Source: an uncultured Roseateles sp.
Lineage (GTDB): Bacteria; Pseudomonadota; Gammaproteobacteria; Burkholderiales; Burkholderiaceae
Reading direction: 5' to 3'
Assembly (NCBI GenBank): GCA_946886855.1
Contig: CAMPJJ010000006.1
Location: 31,703 to 95,702 of the forward strand
DNA length: 64,000 bases
Under the pieces are notes generated by a model, which made no database searches, was not told where the DNA came from, and was given only the letters and a program-made list of their open reading frames with translations. Position numbers and translations under genes: made by a program. Shown one piece after another: positions 35,718 to 46,504 of this stretch (its first letter is position 1; each line of letters starts with the position of its first letter).

Positions 35718-36521
35718 GTGCTGCGGGCCGAGCTCGCGCAGCAGCAGCATCGCCTCGACGTGCTGATGGGTGAGCAGGCCGGGACCTCGGCGGCGACGCT
35801 GACCGCGCCACAGCGATCCTTGCCGTCCTCGCCCGCCGCGCATTTATCTTCGTCTTCGTCGTCTTTGTCGTCCTCGTCGTCTTCGCCGGCTTCGCGCGTC
35901 TCCACGTACCGAGTGCCCTCGCTGCCCGGCGATCTGACGCCCGCGAGGCTGATGCGCCGCCGTCCCGACGTCATCGCCGCCGAGCGCCAGCTCGACGCCA
36001 GCCAGGCACGCATCGGCGTGGCGACGGCCGAGTACTACCCGCGCCTGACGCTGGGCGGCGTGCTGGGTGCGTCCAGCCTGCACGGCGGCCTGTTCAGCTC
36101 CGAGGCCTTCCAGCCTCAGGCGTTGCTCGGCCTGCACTGGCGGCTGTTCGACTTTGGCCGCGTCGACGCCGAGGTCGCGCAGGCACGCGGCGCGCGGGCG
36201 GAAGCGCTCGCGCAGGTGCGCCAGCGCATGCTGCGCGCGACCGAGGACGTGGAGAACGCGATCGTCACGCTCTCCGAGCTCGAGCAGCAACGCGGCGACC
36301 TCGCGCAGGAGGTCCGCGCGCACCAGGTCGCGCGCGACGCGGCCGAGGACGCCTACAAGGGCGGCGCGGCCAGTCTGATCGAGGTGCTGCAGGAAGACCG
36401 GCTGCTGCTCGCCGCGCGCGATCAGCTCGCGCAGCTGGACGCGAACCACGCCCGCGCGGCGGTATCGGCCTTCCGGGCCTTCGGCGGCGGCTGGGACGCT
36501 GCGGAAAACCCGACGCGCTAG
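35718..36521 (+). pseudogene. Truncated RND-type outer-membrane factor (NodT family)
   Basis: 267 residues equal to the C-terminal half of a NodT-type outer-membrane efflux protein: LRAELAQQQHRLDVLMGEQAG, then RRRPDVIAAERQLDASQARIGVATAEYYPRL, LHWRLFDFGRVDAEVAQARGA and YKGGAASLIEVLQEDRLLL. The signal peptide and first half (about 200 residues) are missing, and no periplasmic or inner-membrane RND genes are nearby. The linker before RRRPD holds a serine run. Probably a decayed fragment; a 22-bp perfect GC palindrome lies at 35634-35655, upstream. Confidence 0.7.
35847..35885 (+). repeat. TCG/TCT serine-codon microsatellite
   Basis: Thirteen codons, twelve of them Ser (TCG, TCT or TCC) and one Leu (TTG), within the linker of the truncated outer-membrane factor. 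Normal homologues have a Pro/Ala linker here. Confidence 0.75.
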
Positions 36522-36562
36522 CCGCCCGGTCCACGACGCGGCCTCGTTAGCATCGGGTCCCT

Positions 36563-37504
36563 ATGAGCACGCCGCCCGCTTCGTCGTCGCCGACGTCACC
36601 GTCGCCCAAGCCCCCCACCCCGCCCGCGCACGGCGCGGGCGGCGCCGGCGGCCTGTTGCCCCTGCTCTTCGTCGCCGTCTGGAGCACCGGCTTCATCGGC
36701 GCGAAGTTCGGACTGCCGGACGCCGAGCCGCTCACCTTCCTCTCCTGGCGCTACGCTGCGGTCATCGCGCTGATGCTGCCGGTCGTGCTGGTGCTGCGCG
36801 CGCCCTGGCCGCGCTCGATGGCCGCCTGCGCGCACATCGCGGTGACGGGTCTGCTGGTGCACGGCGTCTACCTCGGCGGCGTGTTCACCGCGATCGGGCA
36901 TGGACTGCCGGCGGGCATCACCGCGCTGGTCGTCGGCCTGCAACCGCTGGTCACGGCGCTCGGCGCTCGCGCGTTCCTCGGCGAACGCATCGACCAGATG
37001 CAATGGCTGGGCCTGGCGCTGGGCTTCCTGGGCGTCGGACTCGTCGTCGCGCAGAAGATTGCGGCAGTTCCCGGCAATGCGCTGATGACGATGCTACTGC
37101 CGGCCGTGATTGCATTGATCGGCATTACCGCCGGCACGCTCTACCAGAAGAAGTTCTGTCCGTCCTTCGACTTGCGCACCGGCTCCATCATCCAGTTCGT
37201 GCCGAGCCTGCTTGTCACGGCCGCACTGGCCGCGATGACCGAGACGATGCAGGTGCGCTGGACCGGCCAGTTCGTCTTCGCGCTGGCTTGGCTGGTGCTC
37301 GTGCTGTCGCTGGGCGCAGTCAGTCTGCTGAACGTGCTGATCCGCCGCGGCAGCGCGGTCAACGTCGCCAGCCTCTTCTACCTGACGCCGCCGACGACCG
37401 CGCTGATCGCGTGGGCCCTGTTCGGTGAAACGCTGACGGGCCTCGCGATGGCCGGCATGGCGCTGGTCGCGATCGGAGTCTGGCTGGCGCGCAGGACGCG
37501 CTGA
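36563..37504 (+). CDS. EamA/DMT-superfamily transporter
   Basis: 313 residues with a Pro/Ser-rich N-terminal tail of about 28 residues followed by ten hydrophobic helices in two EamA repeats (FVAVWSTGFIGAKFGLPDAEPLTFLSWRY; ending LFYLTPPTTALIAWALFGETLTG). Inner-membrane metabolite exporter; substrate unknown. Confidence 0.88.
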   Translation: MSTPPASSSPTSPSPKPPTPPAHGAGGAGGLLPLLFVAVWSTGFIGAKFGLPDAEPLTFLSWRYAAVIALMLPVVLVLRAPWPRSMAACAHIAVTGLLVHGVYLGGVFTAIGHGLPAGITALVVGLQPLVTALGARAFLGERIDQMQWLGLALGFLGVGLVVAQKIAAVPGNALMTMLLPAVIALIGITAGTLYQKKFCPSFDLRTGSIIQFVPSLLVTAALAAMTETMQVRWTGQFVFALAWLVLVLSLGAVSLLNVLIRRGSAVNVASLFYLTPPTTALIAWALFGETLTGLAMAGMALVAIGVWLARRTR

Positions 37505-37597
37505 CGGCGCCCACACCGTAGCGCAGCAATCGCGCTGCCGTCGGACGTACGGCGTCGAGCGGCCATCTCCGAAGCGCCCAAGAAAGCGCCCACGAAA

Positions 37598-37620
37598 AAG
37601 GCGGCCACGTGGGCCGCCTT
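37598..37620. terminator. Intrinsic terminator between EamA gene and 37641 gene
   Basis: AAGGCGGCC and GGCCGCCTT form a 9-bp stem around ACGTG. A-run and T-rich flanks on both sides make it usable by both convergent genes. Confidence 0.7.
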
Positions 37621-37640
37621 CCTCGGTGGTGAGCGCGGGA

Positions 37641-38060
37641 TCAGTTGCGGTCAGCGCGTGCCGGCAGCGTGCTGTCGGTGTTGGTCGTCGACATGTCGGA
37701 CGAAGAGGTGCCGGCAGCCGGCGCGCTCATCGGCATGGGATCGGTCTGCGTGCGGACGTTCGGATCCTGGCGCTGATCGGTCGACATGTTGTTGCCGTTG
37801 TTCTGGCTGCTGGTCGCCGGCTGGCTGTTCTGCCAGTCGTTCGTCGTCGCAGGCTGGCCCGTGCTCGGATTGGCGGCCGGCGTTGCAGGCGGCGCCTTGT
37901 TCTGGTCGTTGTTGTTGGACAGCGGATCATTGGTCTGATCGCGCGCGCCGACAGAGCCGGAGCTGCCGCCCTGGCCGCCGCTCTGGGCGTGAAGGAAGCC
38001 GACGCCGGAAGCCAGCGCAATCGCCATTGCCACGGTGGTGATCTTGGAACGGGGGTTCAT
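37641..38060 (-). CDS. Exported Gln/Asn/Ser-rich low-complexity protein
   Basis: 139 residues. Signal peptide MNPRSKITTVAMAIALASGVGFLHA, then an unstructured region rich in Asn, Gln, Ser, Thr and Pro, with no cysteine. Good GGAG ribosome-binding site. No family recognised; may be a surface or biofilm matrix protein, but this is only suggested by composition. Confidence 0.6.
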   Translation of the reverse strand: MNPRSKITTVAMAIALASGVGFLHAQSGGQGGSSGSVGARDQTNDPLSNNNDQNKAPPATPAANPSTGQPATTNDWQNSQPATSSQNNGNNMSTDQRQDPNVRTQTDPMPMSAPAAGTSSSDMSTTNTDSTLPARADRN

Positions 38061-38200
38061 GGTGGATCTCCTGGATGATGTGGATGGAAGGTCTTGCCGG
38101 GGGCCCGCCGCTGGTTCGCGATGCGTCCTATTGCATCTCAAGCCTTCGCAGCACCCTTGCAAGGAAAGACTGGCAATCCCGATGCCCGCTGGCTTTCCGA

Positions 38201-39028
38201 TCAGCCCTTGACCGTCGCGGTCTGCACGGTCGAAGGCTCGAGTTCATCGAGCACGGCGCGGATCGCGACCGGCGCGCCGGAGGCGATCGGCATCACCAGC
38301 TCCTGCGCCAAGGGCTGCGCGAGCGCGCGGGCTTGCGCCGCGCCGCGCGACTCCGTCGGCGTCGCGAGGCGTCGCAGGCGTTGCTCGATGGCATCGAGGC
38401 TCTCGGCCGCCGCGTCGTCATCGGCCTGCGCGTCGAAGACGTCCAGACTGATGCGCTCGGGAGAGAGGCCGAGCCCCAGCGCGTGGAAGTAGCTGGCCTC
38501 GCTCACGACGCTGAGTTGGCTGGCGATCAGGCGATGGACTTCCAGGTCCGGCATGTCCAGTTGCTGGCCCTGCACCGTGGCGAGCACCGGCGTACGCGTG
38601 ATGCCGCCGGCCAGGCCCGCCAGGCGATGCGCATTCGGCAGATGCGCATGCAGCACCGCGGCCTGCTTGTTGCGGATGAGCCCGATGAGCACCTGGATCG
38701 CATGCCACGGCGGATCGTCGGGCATGGCGACGATCACGGTGTCGGCGCCGAGTTCGCGCAACCGTTCCGCGTACGGTCCGTCGGCAGGACAGACGACGGT
38801 GAAGCGCAGGTTGCCGCTGCGCCCGTGCCGTTGCACGAGTTGCTCCACCAGCCGGGTCGCGCCGAGCCGATCCGCGGCGGACGTGAGCGGGCACGCCTCA
38901 TCGGGCGCTTCGTCCGACGGCACGGCGCCGACGATCTCGACGACATGCAGCGAAGGTACGGGGTTCCCGCTCGTCACGGCGGAAAGCGTCGGCGTCGCGC
39001 CGGGGCGTCGTTGTGCAGGGCGGTCCAT
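38201..39028 (-). CDS. Glycosyltransferase-family-4-like protein, N-terminal-domain only
   Basis: 275 residues. LRFTVVCPADGPYAERLRELGADTVIV, VLHAHLPNAHRLAGLAG and the SEASYFHALGLG region resemble the N-terminal (acceptor) half of GT-B family 4 enzymes. The nucleotide-sugar-binding C-terminal half with EX7E is missing; instead there is an Ala-rich tail. Either a shortened enzyme or a non-catalytic relative. ATG at 39028 has AGAGG upstream. Confidence 0.6.
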   Translation of the reverse strand: MDRPAQRRPGATPTLSAVTSGNPVPSLHVVEIVGAVPSDEAPDEACPLTSAADRLGATRLVEQLVQRHGRSGNLRFTVVCPADGPYAERLRELGADTVIVAMPDDPPWHAIQVLIGLIRNKQAAVLHAHLPNAHRLAGLAGGITRTPVLATVQGQQLDMPDLEVHRLIASQLSVVSEASYFHALGLGLSPERISLDVFDAQADDDAAAESLDAIEQRLRRLATPTESRGAAQARALAQPLAQELVMPIASGAPVAIRAVLDELEPSTVQTATVKG

Positions 39029-39100
39029 CGCGTGCCTCTTGAAACCGCGTGATGCGGTGAACAGGCATGGCAAGGCCCATACCCGCCGGCACCGCAGTCC

Positions 39101-40498
39101 TCACAAGGGCTTCAGCGACTGCAGCACGGTGGGAAGCAGTTCGCTCACCGTCGGATGGATGCGCACGCCGCCGGCAATGACCTCGGTGTACGGTCGCTTC
39201 GAGGCAATGACGTCGAGCAGCGACTGCACCGCCTCGTCGCCGTCGACGCCCAGCACCATCGCGCCGAGAATGGCCTTCGTTGTCGCGTCGACGAGGATCT
39301 TGATGAAGCCCTCGGTCTCGCCTTTCTCGATCGCCCGGCCGACGCGCGTCATCGGCCGCGTGCCGATCAGCGCGGGGCGGCCGCTCGCGCGCACCTCCTG
39401 CTCGCCGAGACCGATTCGCGCCAGCGGCGGGTCGGTGTACAGCGCGTAGGTCACGACGCGGTCGCCGACGCCGCGATCGGCGCCGTCGAAGAGGTTGGCT
39501 GCCGTGACCTCGAAGTCGTTCCACGACGTGTGCGTGAAAGCCCCGCGGCCGTTGCAATCGCCCAGCGCCCAGATGTGCGGCACGCTGCTGCGGAGCTGGT
39601 CGTCCACGACGATGTTGCCGCGCTCGTCCACGCGCACGCCGGCGCGGTCCAGGCCCAGGTCGTCGGTGTTGGGCTTGCGGCCGGTCGCGATCAGCACGTG
39701 GCTGCCGCGCACCTCGGGCTCGCCGGTCTGGCAGTTCACCTGGACGGCCACGCCCTCCTCCGCCGGCGCGAGCTTCACGCATTCGGCGCCGGTGCGGATG
39801 GTCAGGCCCTCGCGTTCGAGGATGCCGCGCAGGGCTTCGGAGACATCGGCGTCCTCGCGCGGCACGAGCCGCGGACCGCGCTGCACGACGGTCACCTCGG
39901 ACCCGAAGCGGCGGAACATCTGCGCGAATTCCAGCCCGATGTAGCTGCCGCCCACGACGACGAGATGCCGAGGCAGCTCCTGAAGCTTCATGATCGATGC
40001 GTTGGTCAGCCAGGGCACGGTGTCCAGGCCCTCGACACCCGGCTGCGCGGGACGTCCGCCGACGTTGATGAAGAAGCGGTCCGCGCGCAGGCGACGCCCG
40101 TCGACGTTGACGGTGTGCGCGTCCTCGAAGCGTGCATGACCCAGGACCAGCTCGACCTTGGCCATGCCACGCAGCCACTTCTCGACGCCCTCGCGCGACT
40201 GGCCGGAGATGCGGTCCTTGCGCGCGATGACGGCCGGCAAGTCGATGCCGAGCGGCTCCGGCGCCCGCACGCCCCAGCGGGCGGCTTCGCGGACGACCCA
40301 GGCGGCATGGGCGCTGGCGACCATCGCCTTGGTGGGGATGCAGCCGGTGTTGACGCAGGTGCCGCCGACGCGCGAGCGCTCGATGACGGCCACGCGCCAG
40401 CCGGCCTGCGACATGCGCTCGGCCAGTGGGGGTCCGGCTTGGCCGGCCCCGATGACGACGGCATCGAAGGCCTCGGGGGACTGGAGGGATTCACTCAC
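39101..40498 (-). CDS. FAD-dependent pyridine nucleotide-disulphide oxidoreductase (MerA-like)
   Basis: 465 residues. FAD site AVVIGAGQAGPPLAERM, redox-active disulphide GGTCVNTGCIPTK, NAD(P) site VVVGGSYIGLEFAQMF, second FAD motif VPHIWALGDCNGRGAFTHTSW, and C-terminal dimer HPTVSELLP. This is the class I family of mercuric, glutathione and lipoamide reductases; the MerA heavy-metal domain and C-terminal Cys pair are absent, so mercury reduction is unlikely. Substrate unknown; cytoplasmic. Confidence 0.9.
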   Translation of the reverse strand: MSESLQSPEAFDAVVIGAGQAGPPLAERMSQAGWRVAVIERSRVGGTCVNTGCIPTKAMVASAHAAWVVREAARWGVRAPEPLGIDLPAVIARKDRISGQSREGVEKWLRGMAKVELVLGHARFEDAHTVNVDGRRLRADRFFINVGGRPAQPGVEGLDTVPWLTNASIMKLQELPRHLVVVGGSYIGLEFAQMFRRFGSEVTVVQRGPRLVPREDADVSEALRGILEREGLTIRTGAECVKLAPAEEGVAVQVNCQTGEPEVRGSHVLIATGRKPNTDDLGLDRAGVRVDERGNIVVDDQLRSSVPHIWALGDCNGRGAFTHTSWNDFEVTAANLFDGADRGVGDRVVTYALYTDPPLARIGLGEQEVRASGRPALIGTRPMTRVGRAIEKGETEGFIKILVDATTKAILGAMVLGVDGDEAVQSLLDVIASKRPYTEVIAGGVRIHPTVSELLPTVLQSLKPL

Positions 40499-40573
40499 GG
40501 CAACGCTCCTGGAGAGGGATCGTCGCGGAGTCTGCCATCCTCGCGCGGTGCGTCAATGCGCACCCGCTCTGCA

Positions 40574-40825
40574 TCAATGCGCGTCGAGCAAGGCACGCAG
40601 CCGTTCGTCGCGAACCTCAAGCACGTCGAACAGTCCCAGCTCGCGCAGCGCGGGCAGCGCTGCCACGATGTCGCGTTCCGCCTCGGCGCGGCAGTGGGCA
40701 TCGATGGCGGGATCCCTCCACGCCTTCGCATTGACGAGGAACGCGCCGACCGTGCCCTTGCGGATCACGGTGCCGTTGCGTTCGATCTGGTTCTGCCCGT
40801 CGGGCAACATGTCTTGAGCCTTCAT
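40574..40825 (-). CDS. Small conserved hypothetical protein
   Basis: 83 residues; AGGAG before the ATG at 40825. MKAQDMLPDGQNQIERNGTVIRKGTVGAFLVNAKAW is a recognisable small-protein pattern, followed by a helical tail. Unknown function. Divergent from the AraC gene at 40913 with 87 bp between, so they may share control. Confidence 0.7.
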   Translation of the reverse strand: MKAQDMLPDGQNQIERNGTVIRKGTVGAFLVNAKAWRDPAIDAHCRAEAERDIVAALPALRELGLFDVLEVRDERLRALLDAH

Positions 40826-40912
40826 GCGTCTGCTCCTGGTGATGAAAGGATGGACGGATCGTAGGCAGCGCCATCTGGCCTGGGTACGGCATTCAAGACA
40901 TACGATAGTCCG

Positions 40913-41725
40913 ATGACGCCACGCCGATCCGCTCCGTCCCGACGCGCGAAATCCTTCGACATCGCCGCACAGGCGGATTCGCTGCTGCTGCGCGCGGTCG
41001 AGCAGACCTCCCCCGACGGCCGTTCGACGCGTCGCCATCGGCATGCGAGCGGACAGATGCTCGGCGCGATGCAGGGCCTGCTCACCGTCGACGTCAGCGA
41101 CGCGCGCTGGGTCGTGCCCGCGACGCACGCGTTGTGGATTCCGCCGGACATCCCGCACGGCCTGCGCTCGCACGGCCCTTTCGCCGGCTGGAGCGTCTAC
41201 GTCAGTCCCGAGGGCAGCGCAGCGTTGCCGGCGGAACCACGGATCGTGGCGGTGACCGGCCTGCTGCGCGAGGCGGTCGCGCGTGCGGCGATGTGGCCGG
41301 AAACCGCCACCGCGCTCGACCCCATGCAGACGCGACTGGCAGGCGTGATCCTCGACGAGATCGCGGCCGCGGCGCCGGTGGCGCTGGGGCTGCCGATGCC
41401 TTCGGATGAGCGGCTGCTCAAGATCGCCCGTGCGTTGTCGACCCGGCCCGACGACGAACGGCGGCTCGACGCCTGGGCCGACTGGGCCGGCATCGCGCCG
41501 CGCACGCTGACGAGGCGCTTCGCCGAGGAGACCGGCTTCAGCTTCACCGCATGGCGCCAGCGCGTCCGCCTGCTGCGCGGGCTGGAGCTGCTCGCCGCCG
41601 GCAAACCGGTGACGACCATCGCGCTCGAGCTGGGCTACGACAACGTCAGCGCCTTCATCGCGCTGTTCAAGCGCACGTTCGGCGTGACGCCAGGGAAATA
41701 CGTCGGCCAGGGGCCGGACCGCTGA
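40913..41725 (+). CDS. AraC-family regulator (cupin sensor type)
   Basis: 270 residues. Cupin-type N-terminal part with HRHASGQMLGAMQG and WVVPATHALWIPPDIPHGL, typical of the small-molecule/efflux AraC regulators (NimR-like). C-terminal double helix-turn-helix: WADWAGIAPRTLTRRFAEETGFSFTAWRQRVRLLRGLELL split, VTTIALELGYDNVSAFIALFKRTFGVTP. Divergent from a small hypothetical gene. Confidence 0.88.
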   Translation: MTPRRSAPSRRAKSFDIAAQADSLLLRAVEQTSPDGRSTRRHRHASGQMLGAMQGLLTVDVSDARWVVPATHALWIPPDIPHGLRSHGPFAGWSVYVSPEGSAALPAEPRIVAVTGLLREAVARAAMWPETATALDPMQTRLAGVILDEIAAAAPVALGLPMPSDERLLKIARALSTRPDDERRLDAWADWAGIAPRTLTRRFAEETGFSFTAWRQRVRLLRGLELLAAGKPVTTIALELGYDNVSAFIALFKRTFGVTPGKYVGQGPDR

Positions 41726-41782
41726 GATCGGCTGGGTCGCCGGGATCGAGCGCGGCGAAAGGGGCTGACGGCGTGGCGCCGA

Positions 41783-42610
41783 TCAGCTCGCTCCGTGGCG
41801 CCGCCGGATCGCGGTCAGGGTACCGCGTTGCTCCAGCACCTGGATCGCCTGATCGAAGCGGGCGAGATCGCGCTCATCGAGCCGTCGGCGGCTCAGCATC
41901 AAGCACACGGGCTGCACGCTGTGGCCGAAGGGCTGGCGAAGCAGGCGCACGCCCGACGCGCGCGCCTGGGCGTGGACGTCCAGATCGTCACCCAGGATCA
42001 GCGACGCGCGGCCGAGCCGCAGCATGTCGACGCCCTGGCGGGTCGTCTGGTAGGGCAGCAGCAGGCCGGCGGCGGCGAGGCGTTGACGCCAATCCTCGAA
42101 GTCGGCGCCCAGACCTTGCGCGTCGACATGCAGCAGGGGGATGCGCCGTTGCAGCACCTGCTCGAAACCCTGCAGCCCGTCCAGGCGCGGATCGCGGCGA
42201 TCGGTTGCCGCGACCATGAAGGTTTCGTTGCGGTAGGGCCGGCTGTACATGACCGGCCGCTCGCGACCGGGCACCGGTGTCGCAGAGAAGATGACGTCGA
42301 ACTGGTCGTTCAGCAGTTCGCGGAAGCGTCGCTTGCGCCATTGCGGCGATCCGCGGATCCACTGGAGCTCGAACCCCGCCTGCCGGCAGATCGCCGCGAG
42401 CAGCTCCGCATCGAGGCCGTGCACGCTGCCGTCGGTGCCGGGCTCCAGGTAGGGCGGCCAGGATTCCACCAGGGCCCGCAGGACGCGCGGACGCGCGCTC
42501 GCCCATGCGGCGCCCCCCCAGGCGAGTGCCAGCCCACCCACGATGGAGCGACGCCTGAGCCCTCGAACGGCGGACGGGCCGGATGGAGTCATTGCCTCTT
42601 GGAGAGCCAT
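41783..42610 (-). CDS. Family 3-type extracellular solute-binding protein
   Basis: 275 residues; possible Tat/Sec signal RRRSIVGGLALAWGGAAWA. Body has VESWPPYLEPGTDGSVHGLDAELLAAICRQAGFELQW and the mid-domain typical of polar-amino-acid binding proteins or signalling sensors. No ABC permease genes adjoin, so it may act as an orphan sensor. An alternative start at 42592 has AGAGG upstream. Confidence 0.75.
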   Translation of the reverse strand: MALQEAMTPSGPSAVRGLRRRSIVGGLALAWGGAAWASARPRVLRALVESWPPYLEPGTDGSVHGLDAELLAAICRQAGFELQWIRGSPQWRKRRFRELLNDQFDVIFSATPVPGRERPVMYSRPYRNETFMVAATDRRDPRLDGLQGFEQVLQRRIPLLHVDAQGLGADFEDWRQRLAAAGLLLPYQTTRQGVDMLRLGRASLILGDDLDVHAQARASGVRLLRQPFGHSVQPVCLMLSRRRLDERDLARFDQAIQVLEQRGTLTAIRRRHGAS

Positions 42611-42796
42611 CGCGATGGGGAATCAAGCCAGTGTGCGCCTGGCTGAAGGTCGCCACAAGGCGGGAGGGACGCGCGCGTCGACGACGCCCCTCGGATGGGG
42701 GCTGGTAGCGGACGGGGTCCAAAGAATGTCACGTGGGCACGCAACTGCTCGGTTTCCCACATGGTTTTGTCAATTCCAAAAGCACAAAATTGATAC

Positions 42797-43210
42797 ATGA
42801 AAGTTGTTCTTGTCGAAGACTCCCCGCTGGTCCGCAAACACCTGTTGGCGGCCCTGAAGGAACAGCACTTCCTGTCGGTGGTCGGTCTGGCCGCCACCGA
42901 GGCGGAGGCCTTGTGCACCGTCGGGCTGACCCGGCCCCACGTCGTCGTGCTGGACCTGTCGCTGGCGTCCGGCTCCGGCCTGGAGGTGCTGCGCAAGCTG
43001 CGCCTGGCCGGCTTCGGGGGGACCATCCTGGTGCTCAGCAATCGCGATTCGGAGGTCTACGGCCCGCTGTGCGTGCGCAACGGCGCGAACGCCTTCTACG
43101 ACAAGGGCCGCGAGTTTGAAAAGTTCCTCAGCGACTTGAACGTGCTGGCCGAAGCGCCACGGCTGGCGGCCAGCCAACCGATGAGTTTGCGTTCGCTGCA
43201 TGGGCGCTAA
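42797..43210 (+). CDS. Single-domain response regulator
   Basis: 137 residues. Complete receiver: acidic pair VEDSP, phospho-Asp in VVVLDLSLASG (about residue 52), Ser in VLSNRD and Lys in FYDKG. No output domain, so it acts like CheY/Spo0F-type proteins by protein contacts. No kinase next to it. Confidence 0.88.
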   Translation: MKVVLVEDSPLVRKHLLAALKEQHFLSVVGLAATEAEALCTVGLTRPHVVVLDLSLASGSGLEVLRKLRLAGFGGTILVLSNRDSEVYGPLCVRNGANAFYDKGREFEKFLSDLNVLAEAPRLAASQPMSLRSLHGR

Positions 43211-43303
43211 GAACCCACCGCCCCGCTCCCGCGCTCGCCACGCATCTCCGGCGAGAGTTTTGGAAGGGAGGGGCGGAAACTGCCGCCAAGTCGCGCAGGA
43301 AAA

Positions 43304-43330
43304 AGAAAACCCGCTCTGGGCGGGTTTTCT
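43304..43330 (-). terminator. Intrinsic terminator after tRNA-Ser
   Basis: AGAAAACCCGC and GCGGGTTTTCT form a perfect 11-bp stem with loop TCTGG, 25 bp past the tRNA 3' end on the minus strand, followed there by TTCCTGCGCG. Confidence 0.75.
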
Positions 43331-43355
43331 AAGTGCTTGATCGAACAAGCTTTTC

Positions 43356-43443
43356 TGGAGGAGAGGGGGGGATTCGAACCCCCGAGACGTTTCCGTCCGC
43401 CTGATTTCGAGTCAGGTACATTCAACCACTCTGCCACCTCTCC
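43356..43443 (-). tRNA. tRNA-Ser (anticodon CGA)
   Basis: 88 nt on the minus strand. Acceptor GGAGAGG pairs with CCTCTCC; anticodon arm CCTGA-CTCGAAA-TCAGG gives anticodon CGA reading UCG; a long variable arm follows as in all serine tRNAs; T arm GGGGGTTCGAATCCCCC. CCA is encoded. The discriminator base reads T, where G73 is usual for serine. It lies next to serS, which charges it. Confidence 0.95.
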
Positions 43444-43565
43444 GGTATTCGGTGATCGCTGTAGTTGTTAGCGACTAAGCCTAAGAGTATAGCGAGGTTT
43501 TCAGGACCTTGGCAAGAACTCGCGTGAGTTTGTGCGAAAGCCGCCGTCCCGCTCGCTGTTTCCGC

Positions 43566-44992
<1,427 letters not shown>

Positions 44993-45004
44993 TGGCCGCG
45001 ACGA

Positions 45005-45988
45005 TCAAGATCGGCCGCTGGTGACTTCGGCCATGGACTTGTCGCCCAACCCCATGGGCAGCGGGAAGCGCACGTGCTCCTCGACGCCGGGCAGCGTGCG
45101 CACCGTGGTCGCCCCCAGCTCGCGCAGGCGCGAGATCACGGCCTGCACCAGCACGTCCGGCGCCGAGGCCCCCGCGGTGAGGCCCACCTTCGAGCGGCCG
45201 TCCAGCCATTCGGCCTGCACGTCCTCGGCGGCGTCGACCATGTAGGCCGGCGTGCCCAGGCGCTCGGCGAGCTCGCGCAGGCGGTTGCTGTTGGAGCTGG
45301 TCGGGCTGCCGACCACCACCACCACGTCGACCTGCGGCGCCATCACCTTCACGGCGTCCTGGCGGTTCTGCGTGGCGTAGCAGATGTCCTGCTTCTTCGG
45401 CTCGCGGACTTCGGGGAAGTGCTTCTTCACGGCGCGCAGGATCTCGGCCGCATCGTCGACGCTCAGCGTCGTCTGCGTGACCACCGCCAGCCGGCTCGGA
45501 TCCTTGACCCGCACGTGCGGCACGTCCGACGCTTCCTCGACGAGGTAGATCCCGTCGCTGAGCTGGCCCATCGTGCCCTCGACCTCGGGGTGTCCCTTGT
45601 GGCCGATCATGATGAATTCGTAGCCCTCGCGGTGCAGCTTGGCGACCTCGACGTGGACCTTGGTCACCAGCGGGCAGGTCGCGTCGAAGATCTGGAAGCC
45701 GCGCTCCTGGGCCTCCTTGCGCACCGCCTGGCTGACGCCGTGGGCCGAGAACACCAGCGTCGCACCGGGCGGCACTTCGGCCAGATCCTCGATGAAGATC
45801 GCGCCCTTGGCCTTCAGGTCGTTGACCACGTAGGTGTTGTGCACGATCTCGTGCCGCACGTAGATCGGCGCGCCGAATTTCTTCAGCGCGCGCTCGACGA
45901 TCTCGATCGCGCGGTCCACGCCGGCGCAGAAGCCGCGCGGCTCGGCCAGCACGATGTCCTTCATGTTCACGTCCATCGCCGTCATCAC
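45005..45988 (-). CDS. ispH: 4-hydroxy-3-methylbut-2-enyl diphosphate reductase
   Basis: 327-residue [4Fe-4S] enzyme, last step of the MEP isoprenoid pathway. Cluster cysteines are in [20 protein letters not shown] and [11 protein letters not shown]; substrate motifs HGVS, HKGHPE and TSSNSNRL present. The start (GTG 45988, or ATG at 45985, 45973 or 45964) overlaps fkpB, the same coupling as in E. coli. Confidence 0.97.
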   Translation of the reverse strand: MMTAMDVNMKDIVLAEPRGFCAGVDRAIEIVERALKKFGAPIYVRHEIVHNTYVVNDLKAKGAIFIEDLAEVPPGATLVFSAHGVSQAVRKEAQERGFQIFDATCPLVTKVHVEVAKLHREGYEFIMIGHKGHPEVEGTMGQLSDGIYLVEEASDVPHVRVKDPSRLAVVTQTTLSVDDAAEILRAVKKHFPEVREPKKQDICYATQNRQDAVKVMAPQVDVVVVVGSPTSSNSNRLRELAERLGTPAYMVDAAEDVQAEWLDGRSKVGLTAGASAPDVLVQAVISRLRELGATTVRTLPGVEEHVRFPLPMGLGDKSMAEVTSGRS

Positions 45989-46431
45989 AGCACCCCGATC
46001 AGCTGCACCTCGAAGCTGACGGGCTGTCCCGCCAACGGATGATTGAAATCGAACAGCACCCAGTCCTCCCCCAGCTCGCGCACCACGCCGGCGTACTGGC
46101 CCTGGCCGTCCGGCGTCGGGAACTGCACGACGTCGCCGACGTGGTACTCCTCATCCGGATCGCCCAACTGGCGCATCAGCGCGCGCTTCACGCGCTGCAG
46201 CAGCTCAGGATTGCGCTCGCCGAAGGCCTCGCCCGGCGCCAGTTCGACGCGGGTGTGCGTGCCCTCGGCCAGGCCGACCAGGCGCGCCTCGATCGCGGGC
46301 GCCAGCTCGCCGGCGCCCAGCGTCAGCGTGGCCGGCAGCTTGTCGGCGAACGTGTTGATCAGGTCCTGGCCGTCCGGCCCGCTCAGCCGGTAGTGCAGGG
46401 TCAGGAAGGATCCGGGTTGAACGAGGGTCAC
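45985..46431 (-). CDS. fkpB: FKBP-type peptidyl-prolyl isomerase (SlpA type)
   Basis: 148 residues. FKBP fold with insert-in-flap: [34 protein letters not shown] and [16 protein letters not shown]. Folds proteins at prolyl bonds. Overlaps ispH by 4 bp; diverges from radC with 73 bp between. Confidence 0.94.
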   Translation of the reverse strand: MTLVQPGSFLTLHYRLSGPDGQDLINTFADKLPATLTLGAGELAPAIEARLVGLAEGTHTRVELAPGEAFGERNPELLQRVKRALMRQLGDPDEEYHVGDVVQFPTPDGQGQYAGVVRELGEDWVLFDFNHPLAGQPVSFEVQLIGVL

Positions 46432-46504
46432 TAGTCAGGGGGATTTTGGGAATCGAAGCGTGATTTTAGGCTGTAGCGCCAAGGTCCTTCCGCCAGGAGC
46501 CGCC

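Noticed and set aside
35631..35843. Short minus-strand frame ending at 35631 (tail VELFDFDGVVPAAGAAG)
   Set aside because: Its last 45 codons look plausible, but it overlaps clear outer-membrane-factor sequence and no start or family could be supported.
39101..40498. Mercuric reductase
   Set aside because: Family is right, but the metal-binding N-terminal domain, the C-terminal Cys pair and other mer genes are missing.
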